A DNA stretch of 35,371 nucleotides. Source: Tissierellia bacterium. GTDB lineage: Bacteria > Bacillota > Clostridia > Tissierellales > Tissierellaceae. A program made the translations under genes and the position numbers. The notes beneath the pieces are model-generated. The model was not told where the DNA came from and made no database searches. It saw nothing but the letters and a program-made list of their open reading frames with translations. The DNA is taken from positions 1-35,371 of the forward strand of contig JAAYTL010000009.1 of the NCBI GenBank assembly GCA_012518035.1, given 5' to 3'. Below, one piece after another: positions 1 to 8,228 of this stretch (its first letter is position 1; every line of letters starts with the position of its first letter).

Positions 1-660
1 GAAGCCATCTACTTAGATAGCAGGATTTTAGAGACCCCTAGTATTGCTCTAGGACAGGCTAGAAAAGAAGTAATCAGGATGGGAAGTTTGGTTTCTGAAA
101 ACTTAAAACTTAGTAGGGAAATCTTGGTAAATGATGATAAGAATTCGATAGAGACTGTTCTTAGTACTGAGGAACGTATTGATATGATAGAAAAAGAAAT
201 CACCAACTACCTAGTCCTACTATCAGGCAAATCATTGACTGAAGAGCAGCATGCAGCAATTAATAATTACTTATACACAATAAATGATATTGAGAGGATA
301 GGGGACCATGTTGAAAATATAACTGAGCTAGCTGAATATAAGATTAGCCATGGTTTGGCATTTAGCCAGGAGGCTAAGGATGGCCTTAATAACTTGTTTG
401 ATAAGGCTGAAAAGGTCTTTGCAACTGCAATGGAATCCTTTGTAACGGAAGATGAGACCTTGGCTAGAGAGGTTTTGGTCCTAGAAGATGAGATTGATGA
501 GATAGAGGAGAAGAATAGAGAGGAACATATGGATAGATTGAGCAGGATGGAATGTTTAACAGAACCAGGAGTCTTATTCTTAGATTCTTTGAGTAACCTA
601 GAAAGGGTTTCAGACCACTCTGCCAACATAGCCATGTATGTACTAGATAAATTTAAATAA
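1..660 (+). CDS. Na/Pi-cotransporter family protein, C-terminal PhoU-like domain (5' partial)
   Basis: The reading frame is open from base 1, so the gene begins upstream and only the last 219 residues are present. This part is wholly helical and acidic, with the pattern of the PhoU-like tail of Na+/phosphate cotransporters (NptA/YjbB type): an LDSRILETPSIAL-like lead-in, then a repeated helix pattern with NDIERIGDHVENI and NLERVSDHSANIA, the E-R-x-x-D-H signatures of the two PhoU repeats. In the family this cytoplasmic tail follows the membrane transport domain, which is not visible here, and may modulate phosphate uptake. A free-standing PhoU is less likely because the sequence before the first internal Met reads as the usual linker of the fused protein. 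A strong terminator follows at 708-753, separating it from the glycine reductase operon. Confidence 0.85.
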   Translation, partial: EAIYLDSRILETPSIALGQARKEVIRMGSLVSENLKLSREILVNDDKNSIETVLSTEERIDMIEKEITNYLVLLSGKSLTEEQHAAINNYLYTINDIERIGDHVENITELAEYKISHGLAFSQEAKDGLNNLFDKAEKVFATAMESFVTEDETLAREVLVLEDEIDEIEEKNREEHMDRLSRMECLTEPGVLFLDSLSNLERVSDHSANIAMYVLDKFK

Positions 661-707
661 TTTCTGAATCATGGGAAGTGCTATTGTGGCTATTTCATAA
701 AATGCCT

Positions 708-753
708 AAAGAAGCAGGGTAATGATATATTTATCCTGTTTCTTTTACTTTTT
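708..753 (+). terminator. Rho-independent terminator after the Na/Pi cotransporter gene
   Basis: Bases 708-722 pair with 731-745 (15 bp with two G-T wobbles, 8-nt loop). The stem is followed by a T-rich tract (TTTTACTTTTT). It insulates the glycine reductase operon from upstream transcription. Confidence 0.85.
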
Positions 754-768
754 GATTTTAAACTATAT

Positions 769-774
769 TATAAT
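769..774 (+). promoter_or_regulatory. Putative -10 box for the trxB-grd operon
   Basis: TATAAT lies between the upstream terminator and the trxB start. No convincing -35 stands 16-18 bp upstream (only a T-rich TACTTT-like stretch). The promoter is therefore weak, activator-dependent or misjudged. An imperfect inverted repeat CTATATT/AATATATAG (763-787) surrounds it. Confidence 0.4.
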
Positions 775-824
775 GGGAATATATAGAGTAAGTGAAAATA
801 TTGCTTATTAGGAGGAGAAGTGTT

Positions 825-1760
825 GTGGTTTATGATGTTATTATAATAGGCGGTGGCCCTGCCGGCTTGACAGCAGGCTTATACGCAGCCCGATCAAGGC
901 TAAAAACCATAATAATCGAGAAAGATGTAGATGGTGGGCAAATAGCTACTACCAGTGATGTAGAGAATTATCCTGGTGTACCAGCTGATGCAACAGGACC
1001 ATCATTAGTAGCTCGAATGGTTGAGCAGGCCTTGGGCTTTGGTGCTGAAAAGGTTTCAGATGAAGTAATTGAAGTAGATTTTAGAGATAAGATTAAAATA
1101 GTCAAGGGTAAAGAGAAGGAATACCAAGGTAGGACTGTAATTATTGCTACTGGTTCAGTCCCAAGGGCTATAGGATGTCCAGGTGAAGATAAGCTAGTAG
1201 GCCGTGGGATTTCCTATTGTGCCACATGCGATGGGCCATTCTTCGAAGATTTAGAGGTATATGTTGTAGGCGGAGGAGATGCTGCTGTAGAAGAGGCCAT
1301 GTACTTAACAAAATTCGCAAAGAAGGTAACTATAATTCATAGAAGGGATGAATTAAGGGCTGCAGCTTCTATACAAGAGAAGGCTTTTGCAAATCCAAAG
1401 ATGAATTTTATTTGGGATTCTGTAGTTACAGAGATAAAGGGAGAGGAGATGCTAGAATCCTTTATCATCAAAAATGTTAAAACAGGAGAAGTAAAAGAAA
1501 TCTTCCCTGATGAAGATGATGGTGTATTTGCAATATTTGTCTATATAGGCCACCTGCCATCAACTGGTATTTTTGAAGGTGTAGTTGAGATGGATAAGGG
1601 CTATATCCTTACCAATGAAAACATGGAAACCAATATACCAGGTGTATATGCTGCTGGTGATAATAGGGTTAAGTCTTTAAGACAGGTAGTAACTGCTGCT
1701 GCAGACGGTGCGATAGCAGCCATGCAGGCAGAAAAATATATCGAAGACAACTTCAAATAA
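825..1760 (+). CDS. trxB: Thioredoxin reductase (NADPH), glycine reductase operon
   Basis: FAD-dependent thioredoxin-disulfide reductase of about 311 residues, the family's normal length. It shows the FAD-binding GGGPAG at the N-terminus, the redox pair C132-A-T-C135 followed by DGPFF, the nucleotide-binding GGGDAAVEEA, the HRRDELRA segment typical of NADPH-specific enzymes, and a C-terminal AAGD FAD motif. The GTG at 825 is preferred: the strong AGGAGG at 810-815 lies inside an in-frame extension beginning at GTG 792, so that earlier start would encode its own ribosome binding site. It passes electrons from NADPH to the thioredoxin encoded 17 bases downstream, which then reduces glycine reductase selenoprotein A. 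The gene order trxB-trxA-grdE-grdA-grdB-grdC-grdD matches known Stickland fermenters. Confidence 0.95.
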   Translation: MVYDVIIIGGGPAGLTAGLYAARSRLKTIIIEKDVDGGQIATTSDVENYPGVPADATGPSLVARMVEQALGFGAEKVSDEVIEVDFRDKIKIVKGKEKEYQGRTVIIATGSVPRAIGCPGEDKLVGRGISYCATCDGPFFEDLEVYVVGGGDAAVEEAMYLTKFAKKVTIIHRRDELRAAASIQEKAFANPKMNFIWDSVVTEIKGEEMLESFIIKNVKTGEVKEIFPDEDDGVFAIFVYIGHLPSTGIFEGVVEMDKGYILTNENMETNIPGVYAAGDNRVKSLRQVVTAAADGAIAAMQAEKYIEDNFK

Positions 1761-1777
1761 GATTAGGAGGGACTTAG

Positions 1778-2095
1778 ATGTTAGAACTGAACAAGGAAAA
1801 TTTTGAAAGGGAAGTTTTAGAGGCTGAAGGATATGTACTTGTGGATTTCTGGAGTCCAACATGTGAACCCTGTAAGGCCTTGATGCCTCATGTGGAGGAG
1901 ATGGAAGGTCAGTATGGAGATAGGATAAAATTCACTTCCTTGGATATTACCAAGGCTAGAAGATTGGCCATAGGTCAAAAGGTACTAGGATTACCCGTAA
2001 TTGCCATATATAAAGATGGTGAAAAGATAGACTCCCTAGTGGGGGATGAAGCGTCAAAGGATGCAGTAGAAGACATGATTAAAAAGTATCTTTAA
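1778..2095 (+). CDS. trxA: Thioredoxin with atypical CEPC active site, electron donor to glycine reductase
   Basis: Small thioredoxin-fold protein of 105 residues. The classical W-C-G-P-C is replaced: the sequence reads VDFWSPTCEPCK, so the redox cysteines are C29 and C32 with Glu-Pro between them and Thr before. Thioredoxins of glycine-reducing clostridia are known for non-canonical motifs of this kind (GCVPC, GCEPC), which fits a partner dedicated to TrxB and the Grd proteins. The cis-proline is in GLPVIAIY. A good ribosome binding site (GGAGGG) precedes the ATG, and the gene is in one transcription unit with trxB. Confidence 0.95.
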   Translation: MLELNKENFEREVLEAEGYVLVDFWSPTCEPCKALMPHVEEMEGQYGDRIKFTSLDITKARRLAIGQKVLGLPVIAIYKDGEKIDSLVGDEASKDAVEDMIKKYL

Positions 2096-2152
2096 GGGTA
2101 TTTAATTTTCTATTAAGAATATTAAGATAAATTATGCATAGGAGGTGAAGGA

Positions 2153-3439
2153 ATGCGTCTAGAATTAGGACATATTTTCATTAAGGATATTCAATTTGGT
2201 GAAGAAACTGCCGTTAAGGATGGTATCTTGTATGTAAATAAGGATGAACTAATCAAACTTGTAAAGGAAGATGATTACCTTTCAAGGGTAGATGTAGAAC
2301 TAGCCAGACCTGGAGAAAGTATCAGAATCACACCAGTTAAGGATGTAATTGAGCCTAGGGTTAAGGTGGAAGGGCCAGGTGGAATATTTCCAGGGGTTAT
2401 GTCCAAGGTAACTACTGTAGGATCAGGAAAGACCAATGCTCTAAAGGGATGTGCTGTAGTTACAACCGGAAAAATTGTAGGCTTCCAAGAGGGAATCATA
2501 GATATGACTGGACCTGGAGCTGACTATACTCCCTTTTCCAAGCTTAACAATCTGGTCCTGGTTTGTGAACCCCGTGAGGGCTTAAAACAACATGACCATG
2601 AAAGGGCTGTAAGGCTGGCTGGGCTAAAGGCTGCCAACTATCTAGGTCATGCTGCTAAGGATTTAGAGCCAGACAAGGTGGAAGTCTATGAAACCCTCCC
2701 CCTCATTGAAGGGCTAGAACGTTATAAGGGTCTACCCAGGGTAGCCTATGTTCAAATGCTCCAATCCCAGGGATTACTCCATGACACCTATGTCTATGGG
2801 GTAGATGCAAAACAGATAGTACCAACCATCCTCTATCCAACTGAGACAATGGATGGAGCCATAATCAGTGGTAACTGTGTTTCAGCTTGTGACAAGAATA
2901 CAACCTACCACCACCAAAATAACCCAGTAATAGAGGACCTGTATGCAAGGCATGGCAAGGATTTTAATTTCCTAGGAGTTATAATTACAAATGAAAATGT
3001 CTACCTGGCTGATAAGGAAAGGTCATCAGATTGGACAGCAAAACTAGTGGAATATCTAAGCCTTGATGGTGTAGTTATTTCACAAGAAGGATTTGGTAAT
3101 CCTGATACAGACTTGATCATGAACTGTAGGAAGATTGAGGAAAAGGGTATTAAAACAGTAATTATTACCAATGAGTATGCAGGACGAGATGGAGCTAGCC
3201 AATCCTTGGCAGATGCCCATGTTTCTGCTGATGCTGTAGTTACAGGTGGTAACTCAAATGAAGTGATTGTCTTACCTAAGATGGATAAGGTAATAGGAAG
3301 CTTAGATTATGTAGAAACAATAGCAGGTGGTTTTGATGGAGGATTATCACCTGATGGAAGTATTACAGTTGAGCTCCAAGCCATAACAGGAGCAACAAAT
3401 GAATTGGGATTTAATAAATTGACAACTAAAATGATCTAA
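2153..3439 (+). CDS. grdE: Glycine reductase component B, pyruvoyl-forming proprotein (alpha and beta subunits)
   Basis: The 428-residue GrdE proprotein. Protein B binds glycine as a Schiff base and hands the carboxymethyl group to the selenocysteine of protein A. In this family the proprotein is cleaved at an Asn-Cys bond to give two subunits, the larger carrying an N-terminal pyruvoyl group made from the Cys. The site is present as SGN-C242[12 protein letters not shown]; Cys242 is the number I recall for characterised GrdE. Start ATG 2153 follows AGGAGGTG with ideal spacing. The catalytic partner GrdB is encoded two genes downstream. Proline reductase PrdA is a distant relative, but the neighbours settle the assignment as glycine reductase. 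Confidence 0.95.
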   Translation: MRLELGHIFIKDIQFGEETAVKDGILYVNKDELIKLVKEDDYLSRVDVELARPGESIRITPVKDVIEPRVKVEGPGGIFPGVMSKVTTVGSGKTNALKGCAVVTTGKIVGFQEGIIDMTGPGADYTPFSKLNNLVLVCEPREGLKQHDHERAVRLAGLKAANYLGHAAKDLEPDKVEVYETLPLIEGLERYKGLPRVAYVQMLQSQGLLHDTYVYGVDAKQIVPTILYPTETMDGAIISGNCVSACDKNTTYHHQNNPVIEDLYARHGKDFNFLGVIITNENVYLADKERSSDWTAKLVEYLSLDGVVISQEGFGNPDTDLIMNCRKIEEKGIKTVIITNEYAGRDGASQSLADAHVSADAVVTGGNSNEVIVLPKMDKVIGSLDYVETIAGGFDGGLSPDGSITVELQAITGATNELGFNKLTTKMI

Positions 3440-3462
3440 GTAGTAAGAAAGGGTGTGAAGAT

Positions 3463-3942
3463 ATGTCACTATTTAGTGCTGATAGAAAAGTGATTATTAT
3501 TGGAGACAGGGATGGAATACCTGGCCCAGCTATTGAAGAATGTGTGAAACCTACTCCAGCAGAGATTGTGTTTTCAGCTACAGAGTGCTTTGTCTGAACC
3601 GCTGCAGGAGCGATGGATCTGGAGATCCAAGGAAGGGTAGTAGAGCTAGTAGAAAAGTATGGGGCCGAGAATATAGTCGTTTTAATCGGAGGAGCCGAAG
3701 CTGAGGCTGCAGGATTAGCGGCAGAAACAGTAACAGCTGGAGACCCAACCTATGCAGGTCCATTGGCAGGAGTCCCGTTGGGACTTAGGGTATATCATGT
3801 TGTAGAACCAGAGTTTAAGGAAAGTGTTGATCCAGAAATCTATGAAGAACAGATAGGTATGATGGAGATGGTTCTAGACGTTGATGAGATAATTAGTGAA
3901 GTAAGTGCTATGAGGAATGAATTCGGACAATACAAGGATTAA
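3463..3942 (+). CDS. grdA: Glycine reductase selenoprotein A (contains selenocysteine at UGA 3595-3597)
   Basis: The 159-residue selenoprotein A carries the carboxymethyl-selenoether intermediate between proteins B and C. The frame starts at ATG 3463 ([18 protein letters not shown]) and is interrupted by an in-frame TGA at 3595-3597, codon 45. The surroundings read C42-F-V-Sec45-TAAGAMDLE, the invariant CxxU redox motif, and the frame resumes immediately to TAA at 3942. The UGA is therefore read as selenocysteine, not as a stop. An automatic caller would report only the fragment from Met at 3613. Hairpins just after the UGA are the likely SECIS. The protein is reduced by the thioredoxin encoded upstream. 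Confidence 0.96.
3598..3629 (+). promoter_or_regulatory. Candidate SECIS element for grdA
   Basis: Directly downstream of the UGA are two adjacent hairpins: CGCT/AGCG (3600-3603 with 3609-3612, loop GCAGG) and TGGATC/GATCCA (3614-3619 with 3624-3629, loop TGGA). Bacterial SECIS elements lie within the coding region a short distance after the UGA. Which hairpin binds SelB cannot be decided by eye. Confidence 0.6.
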
Positions 3943-3976
3943 GTAAATAACACTTCTTGTGAAAGGAGGGATGCTG

Positions 3977-5287
3977 GTGGGCAATATAAGAGTAGTACAT
4001 TACCTAAATCAATTTTTCGCTGGGATTGGTGGAGAAGATAGGGCTGATCACAGACCTGAGGTAAGGGAAGGCGTAGTAGGTCCTGGTATGGCCATTAAGG
4101 CTGGATTTAAGGGTCAGGCAGATATTGTAGCCACAGTCATTTGCGGTGACAGCTATTTTGGTGAGAATACAGATGAGGCCAAGGCCGAAATACTTGAAAT
4201 GATTAAAAAATATGAGCCGGATTTGCTTATAGCAGGTCCTGCTTTTAATGCAGGTAGATATGGATTTGCTTGTGGAACCGTTGCAGACATGGTTCAAAAA
4301 GAGCTCAATATTCCTGCTATAACAGGTATGTATGAAGAAAACCCAGGTGTTGAGATGTTTAGGAAATCTGTCTATATAATCTCTACCAAGAATAGTGCTG
4401 CTGGAATGAGAGATGCAGTAGCTAAGCTGGTCCCCTTGGCCCTAAAGCTTGTAAGGGGCGAAGAAATCGGCTCAGCAGAGGAAGAGGGATATATAGAGAG
4501 AGGGCTAAGAAAGAACTATTTTTCAGATATAAGGGGCTCGGAAAGGGCAGTGGATATGCTGGTCAAGAAGCTAAAGGGGGAAGAGTATGAAACCGAATAC
4601 CCCATGCCTGCCTTTGACAGGGTGCCTCCAAATCCACCGATTAAAGACTTGTCCAAGGCTACAATTGGCCTAGTTACATCAGGTGGAATTGTTCCCAAGG
4701 GAAATCCAGACCATATTGAATCATCATCAGCTTCCAAGTATGGGAAGTATGATATATCAGCCTTTGATGATTTAACAGCCCAGACCCATGAAACAGCCCA
4801 CGGTGGATATGACCCGGTATATGCAAATGAAGACCCAGATAGGGTCTTGCCAGTTGATATATTAAGGGACTTAGAAAAGGAAGGCATAATTGGTAAGCTC
4901 CATGGGTATTTCTATACAACAGTTGGAAATGGTACGGCTGTTGCAAGTGCAAAGAAGTTTGCAGAGGAATTTAGCCAAGAGTTAAAGGCCGACGGAGTGG
5001 ATGCAGTTATTCTAACTTCAACCTGAGGCACCTGTACACGTTGCGGTGCAACAATGGTTAAGGAAATTGAAAGGGTAGGTATACCAGTGGTTCATATTTG
5101 TACAGTCGTACCTATCTCATTGACTGTAGGAGCCAATAGGATAGTACCTGCCGTGGCTATACCCCATCCATTAGGAGACCCTAAGTTAGAAATTCAGGAA
5201 GAAAAAGACTTAAGAAGGAAGATAATAGAAAAGGCTCTTAGGGCATTGACGGTAGAGATAGAGTTACAAACAGTATTTGAAGATTAA
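3977..5287 (+). CDS. grdB: Glycine reductase component B gamma subunit, selenoprotein GrdB (Sec at UGA 5024-5026)
   Basis: The 436-residue selenoprotein subunit of the glycine-specific protein B. The frame reads through an in-frame TGA at 5024-5026 (codon 350): LTST-Sec-GTCTRCGATMVKEIERVG, the UxxC motif of GrdB, GrdF and GrdH. It ends at TAA 5285-5287. GTG 3977 (MGNIRVVHYLNQFFAG) is chosen because GGAGGG at 3965-3970 lies six bases upstream; the in-frame ATG 3971 touches the Shine-Dalgarno and GTG 3959 precedes it. With GrdE this subunit forms the substrate-activating complex that moves the carboxymethyl group to selenoprotein A. Without recoding the gene would look like two fragments, 3977-5026 and 5054-5287. 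Confidence 0.96.
5027..5052 (+). promoter_or_regulatory. Candidate SECIS element for grdB
   Basis: Two mutually exclusive hairpins follow the UGA: GCACC/GGTGC (5028-5032 with 5045-5049) and GTTGC/GCAAC (5040-5044 with 5048-5052, loop GGT). The second, 14 bases after the UGA, has the compact shape and position expected of a bacterial SECIS. The choice is inference. Confidence 0.55.
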
Positions 5288-5291
5288 GCAG

Positions 5292-5328
5292 TTGACAAAT
5301 GGGTGATTTATAATCACCCATTTGTCAA
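5292..5328 (+). repeat. Perfect 17-bp inverted repeat between grdB and grdC
   Basis: TTGACAAATGGGTGATT (5292-5308) is followed after TAT by its exact reverse complement (5312-5328). It lies 5 bases after the grdB stop and before the grdC ribosome binding site. No T tract follows, so it is not a classical terminator. It may be an RNA processing or stability hairpin setting the ratio of proteins A/B to protein C. Confidence 0.9.
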
Positions 5329-5348
5329 AATTACAGGAGGTGTAGTAG

Positions 5349-6887
5349 TTGAATTATTCAGTAATCAAGGGTTCTAGTTATGTATTAGTAAATGCTCCTG
5401 ATATGATAATCCACAATGGTACTACCCAGACCATGGAAAGACTCTTGAATCCAGAATCGGAATATTTAAAGGCCCTATCAGACCATATCAGAAGCTATGA
5501 TGAAGTGGTTAATTATCTACCCAACCAGGTCTATATAGGGAATTATAGCCCTGAGGAATTAAGAAAATATAAGCAACCTTGGCATGACAAAAAGCTAGCT
5601 GATGAAAGTCGCGAAGGGAAATTTGGAGAAATCATGCCCCAGGATGAATTTATCGCTCTTATAAAGATTGTAGATGTTTTTGATCTGGTAAAGCTAACCA
5701 AAGAATTCACCGATGGTGTCAGGGAAAAGTTAAAGAACCACAAGTTAATCACAGATGACTTACTTGCACTCCTTAAAGAAGGTGAAGAAATAACGGAAAT
5801 AGAAGGCCTTATTACCGACCATGCTGCTGAGCCAATATATAATAAGGGAGACTTAGTTGGCTGTGTAAAAAGGGCCCATGATATAGATCCTAGTTTAAAG
5901 GCAGAAGTATTATTTGAAAATCTTGTTTCCAAGGCATCTGCTGTCTTAGCAGCCCTACACTTATTAGACAAGTCCCAAATAAATCTTGAAGATATAGATT
6001 ATGTGATTGAGTGCTCTGAGGAAGCCTGTGGAGATATGAATCAAAGGGGTGGAGGTAACTTTGCCAAGGCCATAGCTGAGTTTGCAGGGCTTAAGAATGC
6101 TTCAGGTTCTGATATAAGGGCCTTCTGTGCAGCTCCAGCCCATGCTATGGTTCAGGCTGCTTCTCTGGTGCAGGCCGGTACCTTCAAAAATGTAATGATA
6201 GTGGCAGGTGGCTCCACCGCCAAGTTAGGCATGAATGGTAGGGACCATGTTAAGAAGGGTCTTCCCATATTAGAAGATGTATTAGGTGGCTTTGCCATGC
6301 TTATCTCTGAAAATGATGGAATAAACCCAGTTATTAGAACTGATATAGTTGGAAGGCACACCGTCGGAACTGGCTCTTCACCTCAAGGGGTTATTTCATC
6401 ACTGGTTACTGAGCCCTTAGATAGGGTTGGGCTTAAGATAAGGGATATTGATAAATACTCAGTTGAGATGCAAAACCCAGATATTACAAAACCAGCAGGT
6501 GCTGGAGATGTTCCCAACTCTAATTACAAGATGATTGCAGCCTTGGGTGTTAAGAGGGGAGAACTAAAAAGAGAAGAACTTAACGACTTTATCATTAATC
6601 ATGGTATGGAAGGTTGGGCACCAACACAGGGACATATTCCATCTGGCATTCCCTATATTGGATTTGCAAGGGAAGAGATTCTAAAAGGCAGCATTAACAG
6701 GGCTATGATTGTTGGTAAGGGTAGTCTATTCTTAGGTAGAATGACCAATTTGTTCGATGGGATTTCCATTGTAATTGAGAAAAATTATGGTAAGGCAAGT
6801 GAAAGTAAATCAGTTTCTGAGGAAGAGATTAGATTGCTAGTAGCTGAGGCTATGAGGGATCTTGCTTCTCATCTACAGAAGGATTAG
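5349..6887 (+). CDS. grdC: Glycine reductase complex component C, beta subunit
   Basis: The 512-residue larger subunit of protein C, which takes the ketene-level acetyl group from selenoprotein A and yields acetyl phosphate with phosphate. The sequence has the thiolase-like/FabH-like layout of GrdC: IDYVIECSEEACGDMNQRGGGN, then GSDIRAFCAAPAHAMVQAASLVQAG in the usual nucleophile-helix region, and a His-containing C-terminal segment (FIINHGMEGWAPTQGHIPSG). It starts with TTG at 5349, six bases after a perfect AGGAGGTG; no better ATG is near. The C-terminal 35 residues are more polar and variable. grdD begins 10 bases after its stop. Confidence 0.94.
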   Translation: MNYSVIKGSSYVLVNAPDMIIHNGTTQTMERLLNPESEYLKALSDHIRSYDEVVNYLPNQVYIGNYSPEELRKYKQPWHDKKLADESREGKFGEIMPQDEFIALIKIVDVFDLVKLTKEFTDGVREKLKNHKLITDDLLALLKEGEEITEIEGLITDHAAEPIYNKGDLVGCVKRAHDIDPSLKAEVLFENLVSKASAVLAALHLLDKSQINLEDIDYVIECSEEACGDMNQRGGGNFAKAIAEFAGLKNASGSDIRAFCAAPAHAMVQAASLVQAGTFKNVMIVAGGSTAKLGMNGRDHVKKGLPILEDVLGGFAMLISENDGINPVIRTDIVGRHTVGTGSSPQGVISSLVTEPLDRVGLKIRDIDKYSVEMQNPDITKPAGAGDVPNSNYKMIAALGVKRGELKREELNDFIINHGMEGWAPTQGHIPSGIPYIGFAREEILKGSINRAMIVGKGSLFLGRMTNLFDGISIVIEKNYGKASESKSVSEEEIRLLVAEAMRDLASHLQKD

Positions 6888-6897
6888 AGGTGAAAAT

Positions 6898-8079
6898 ATG
6901 ACTAACAATATTAAGCCTATGATTGGTAAGGTGTTTAATGATATTGCAGAAGCTATAGAAACAGGACAGTTTGGAAAAAGGGTTAGGATAGGACTAACCA
7001 CCATGGGAAGTGAACTGGGTATAGATACCCTGGTTAAGGGGGCAGAAGAAGCCCAAAGAAGGGATTCATCTATAGAAGTTGTTCTTATAGGGCCCCAAGT
7101 TGATTCTAGCTTAAGTCAGGTGGCGGTTAACTCAGAGGAAGAAGCCTATAATAAGATGGAGGATCTGTTGGACAATGGGGAAATCCATGCCTGTGTGACC
7201 ATGCACTACAATTTTCCTATAGGCGTTTCCACAGTAGGCAAGGTTATAGTCCCAGCCAATGGTAGGGAAATGTTCGTAGCAACAACCACAGGTACTTCAT
7301 CCACAGACAGAATAGAGGCCATGATTCTTAACGGTATCAATGGAATAATCACTGCTAAGGCCATGGGGATAGAGTCCCCTAGCCTAGGAATTTTAAATGT
7401 TGATGGGGCTAGGCAGGTGGAAAGGGCCTTTAAGGAACTAATAGATAATGGGTATCACCTCAGACTGGCAGAATCCTCCAGGGCAGATGGGGGCCATGTA
7501 ATGAGAGGAAATGACCTGCTTACTGGAACCCCTGATGTAATGATTACAGATACACTTACAGGCAATATTATAATGAAGATGTTATCTTCCTTCACTTCTG
7601 GTGGCAACTATGAGACCCTAGGCTATGGATATGGACCAGGGATAGGTGAGGCTTATGACAGGATAATTCTTATCCTATCTAGAGCCTCGGGTATCCCAGT
7701 GATTGCAAATGCTATAAACTATGGGAGTAATTTAGTAAGAGGTGGTCTAAAATCAATAATTAAGGAAGAATTTGATTTAGCCAACCAATACGGCCTTAAG
7801 GAAATCTTAGAAAGGAATAGGGATAGTAGGGCTACTAGTAAGGATGAGACAGAAGAAGTTCTTGTTCCACCTGAAGAAATAGTAACTGAGACCATATCTG
7901 GCATAGATATCTTGGAGCTGGAGGATGCCATCAGGGAACTATGGAAGGTGGGAATATATGCAGAAACTGGAATGGGCTGCACTGGTCCAGTGGTTATGGT
8001 CAATGAGGCTAAGCTAGAAGCTGCTAAAGATGCCCTATGTGAGGCTGGCTATCCTGTAGAAGGAAGGAATGTTTGTTAG
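6898..8079 (+). CDS. grdD: Glycine reductase complex component C, alpha subunit (acetyl-cysteine subunit)
   Basis: The 393-residue smaller subunit of protein C, related in fold to phosphate acyltransferases (PlsX type). In the family a cysteine near the C-terminus carries the acetyl thioester before phosphorolysis; here it is C361 in ETGMGCTGPVVMV. TMGSELG at the N-terminus and the glycine-rich SGGNYETLGYGYGPGIGEAYDR are further markers. ATG 6898 is chosen because it follows AGAGGTG and gives MTNNIKPMIGK; an in-frame extension back to 6862 would overlap grdC. It is the last grd gene, and no clear terminator follows before the next promoter at 8122-8150. Confidence 0.94.
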   Translation: MTNNIKPMIGKVFNDIAEAIETGQFGKRVRIGLTTMGSELGIDTLVKGAEEAQRRDSSIEVVLIGPQVDSSLSQVAVNSEEEAYNKMEDLLDNGEIHACVTMHYNFPIGVSTVGKVIVPANGREMFVATTTGTSSTDRIEAMILNGINGIITAKAMGIESPSLGILNVDGARQVERAFKELIDNGYHLRLAESSRADGGHVMRGNDLLTGTPDVMITDTLTGNIIMKMLSSFTSGGNYETLGYGYGPGIGEAYDRIILILSRASGIPVIANAINYGSNLVRGGLKSIIKEEFDLANQYGLKEILERNRDSRATSKDETEEVLVPPEEIVTETISGIDILELEDAIRELWKVGIYAETGMGCTGPVVMVNEAKLEAAKDALCEAGYPVEGRNVC

Positions 8080-8121
8080 GGCTCTAACACGCTAAAGTGC
8101 TTGAATGCTATCGTTTTCATG

Positions 8122-8150
8122 TTGAATTAAAAATTTAAATGATATATAAT
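8122..8150 (+). promoter_or_regulatory. Sigma-A type promoter for the BMP lipoprotein gene
   Basis: TTGAAT (8122-8127), a 17-bp spacer and TATAAT (8145-8150). It is placed in the 149-base gap after grdD and gives a leader of about 70 bases. Confidence 0.8.
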
Positions 8151-8175
8151 AATCATGTAATTAACTATCATGACT

Positions 8176-8201
8176 TTGGATATACTTTATGTATTATCCA
8201 A
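8176..8201 (+). promoter_or_regulatory. Leader hairpin upstream of the BMP lipoprotein gene
   Basis: TTGGATATAC (8176-8185) pairs with GTATTATCCAA (8191-8201) with one bulged base and a 5-nt loop. It is not followed by a T tract. It may be an mRNA-stabilising 5' hairpin; I recognise no riboswitch core here. Confidence 0.5.
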
Positions 8202-8228
8202 CAGATAATAAAAATAGGGGGAAATAAG

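Noticed and set aside
3595..5026. In-frame TGA codons suggesting that grdA and grdB are pseudogenes
   Set aside because: Both TGAs fall exactly at the known selenocysteine positions, and the frames continue with conserved sequence.
5292..5314. TTGACA and TATAAT inside the grdB-grdC palindrome as a promoter
   Set aside because: The spacer is only 11 bp; the two hexamers arise from the arms and loop of the inverted repeat.
5543..5971. 142-residue minus-strand frame within grdC
   Set aside because: It is antisense to a conserved gene, with no ribosome binding site; likewise the minus-strand frames inside gap, pgk, cggR and rpoN.
8151..8228. Purine riboswitch in front of the nucleoside-binding lipoprotein gene
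   Set aside because: No conserved purine-riboswitch junction sequences are present; only one simple hairpin is seen.
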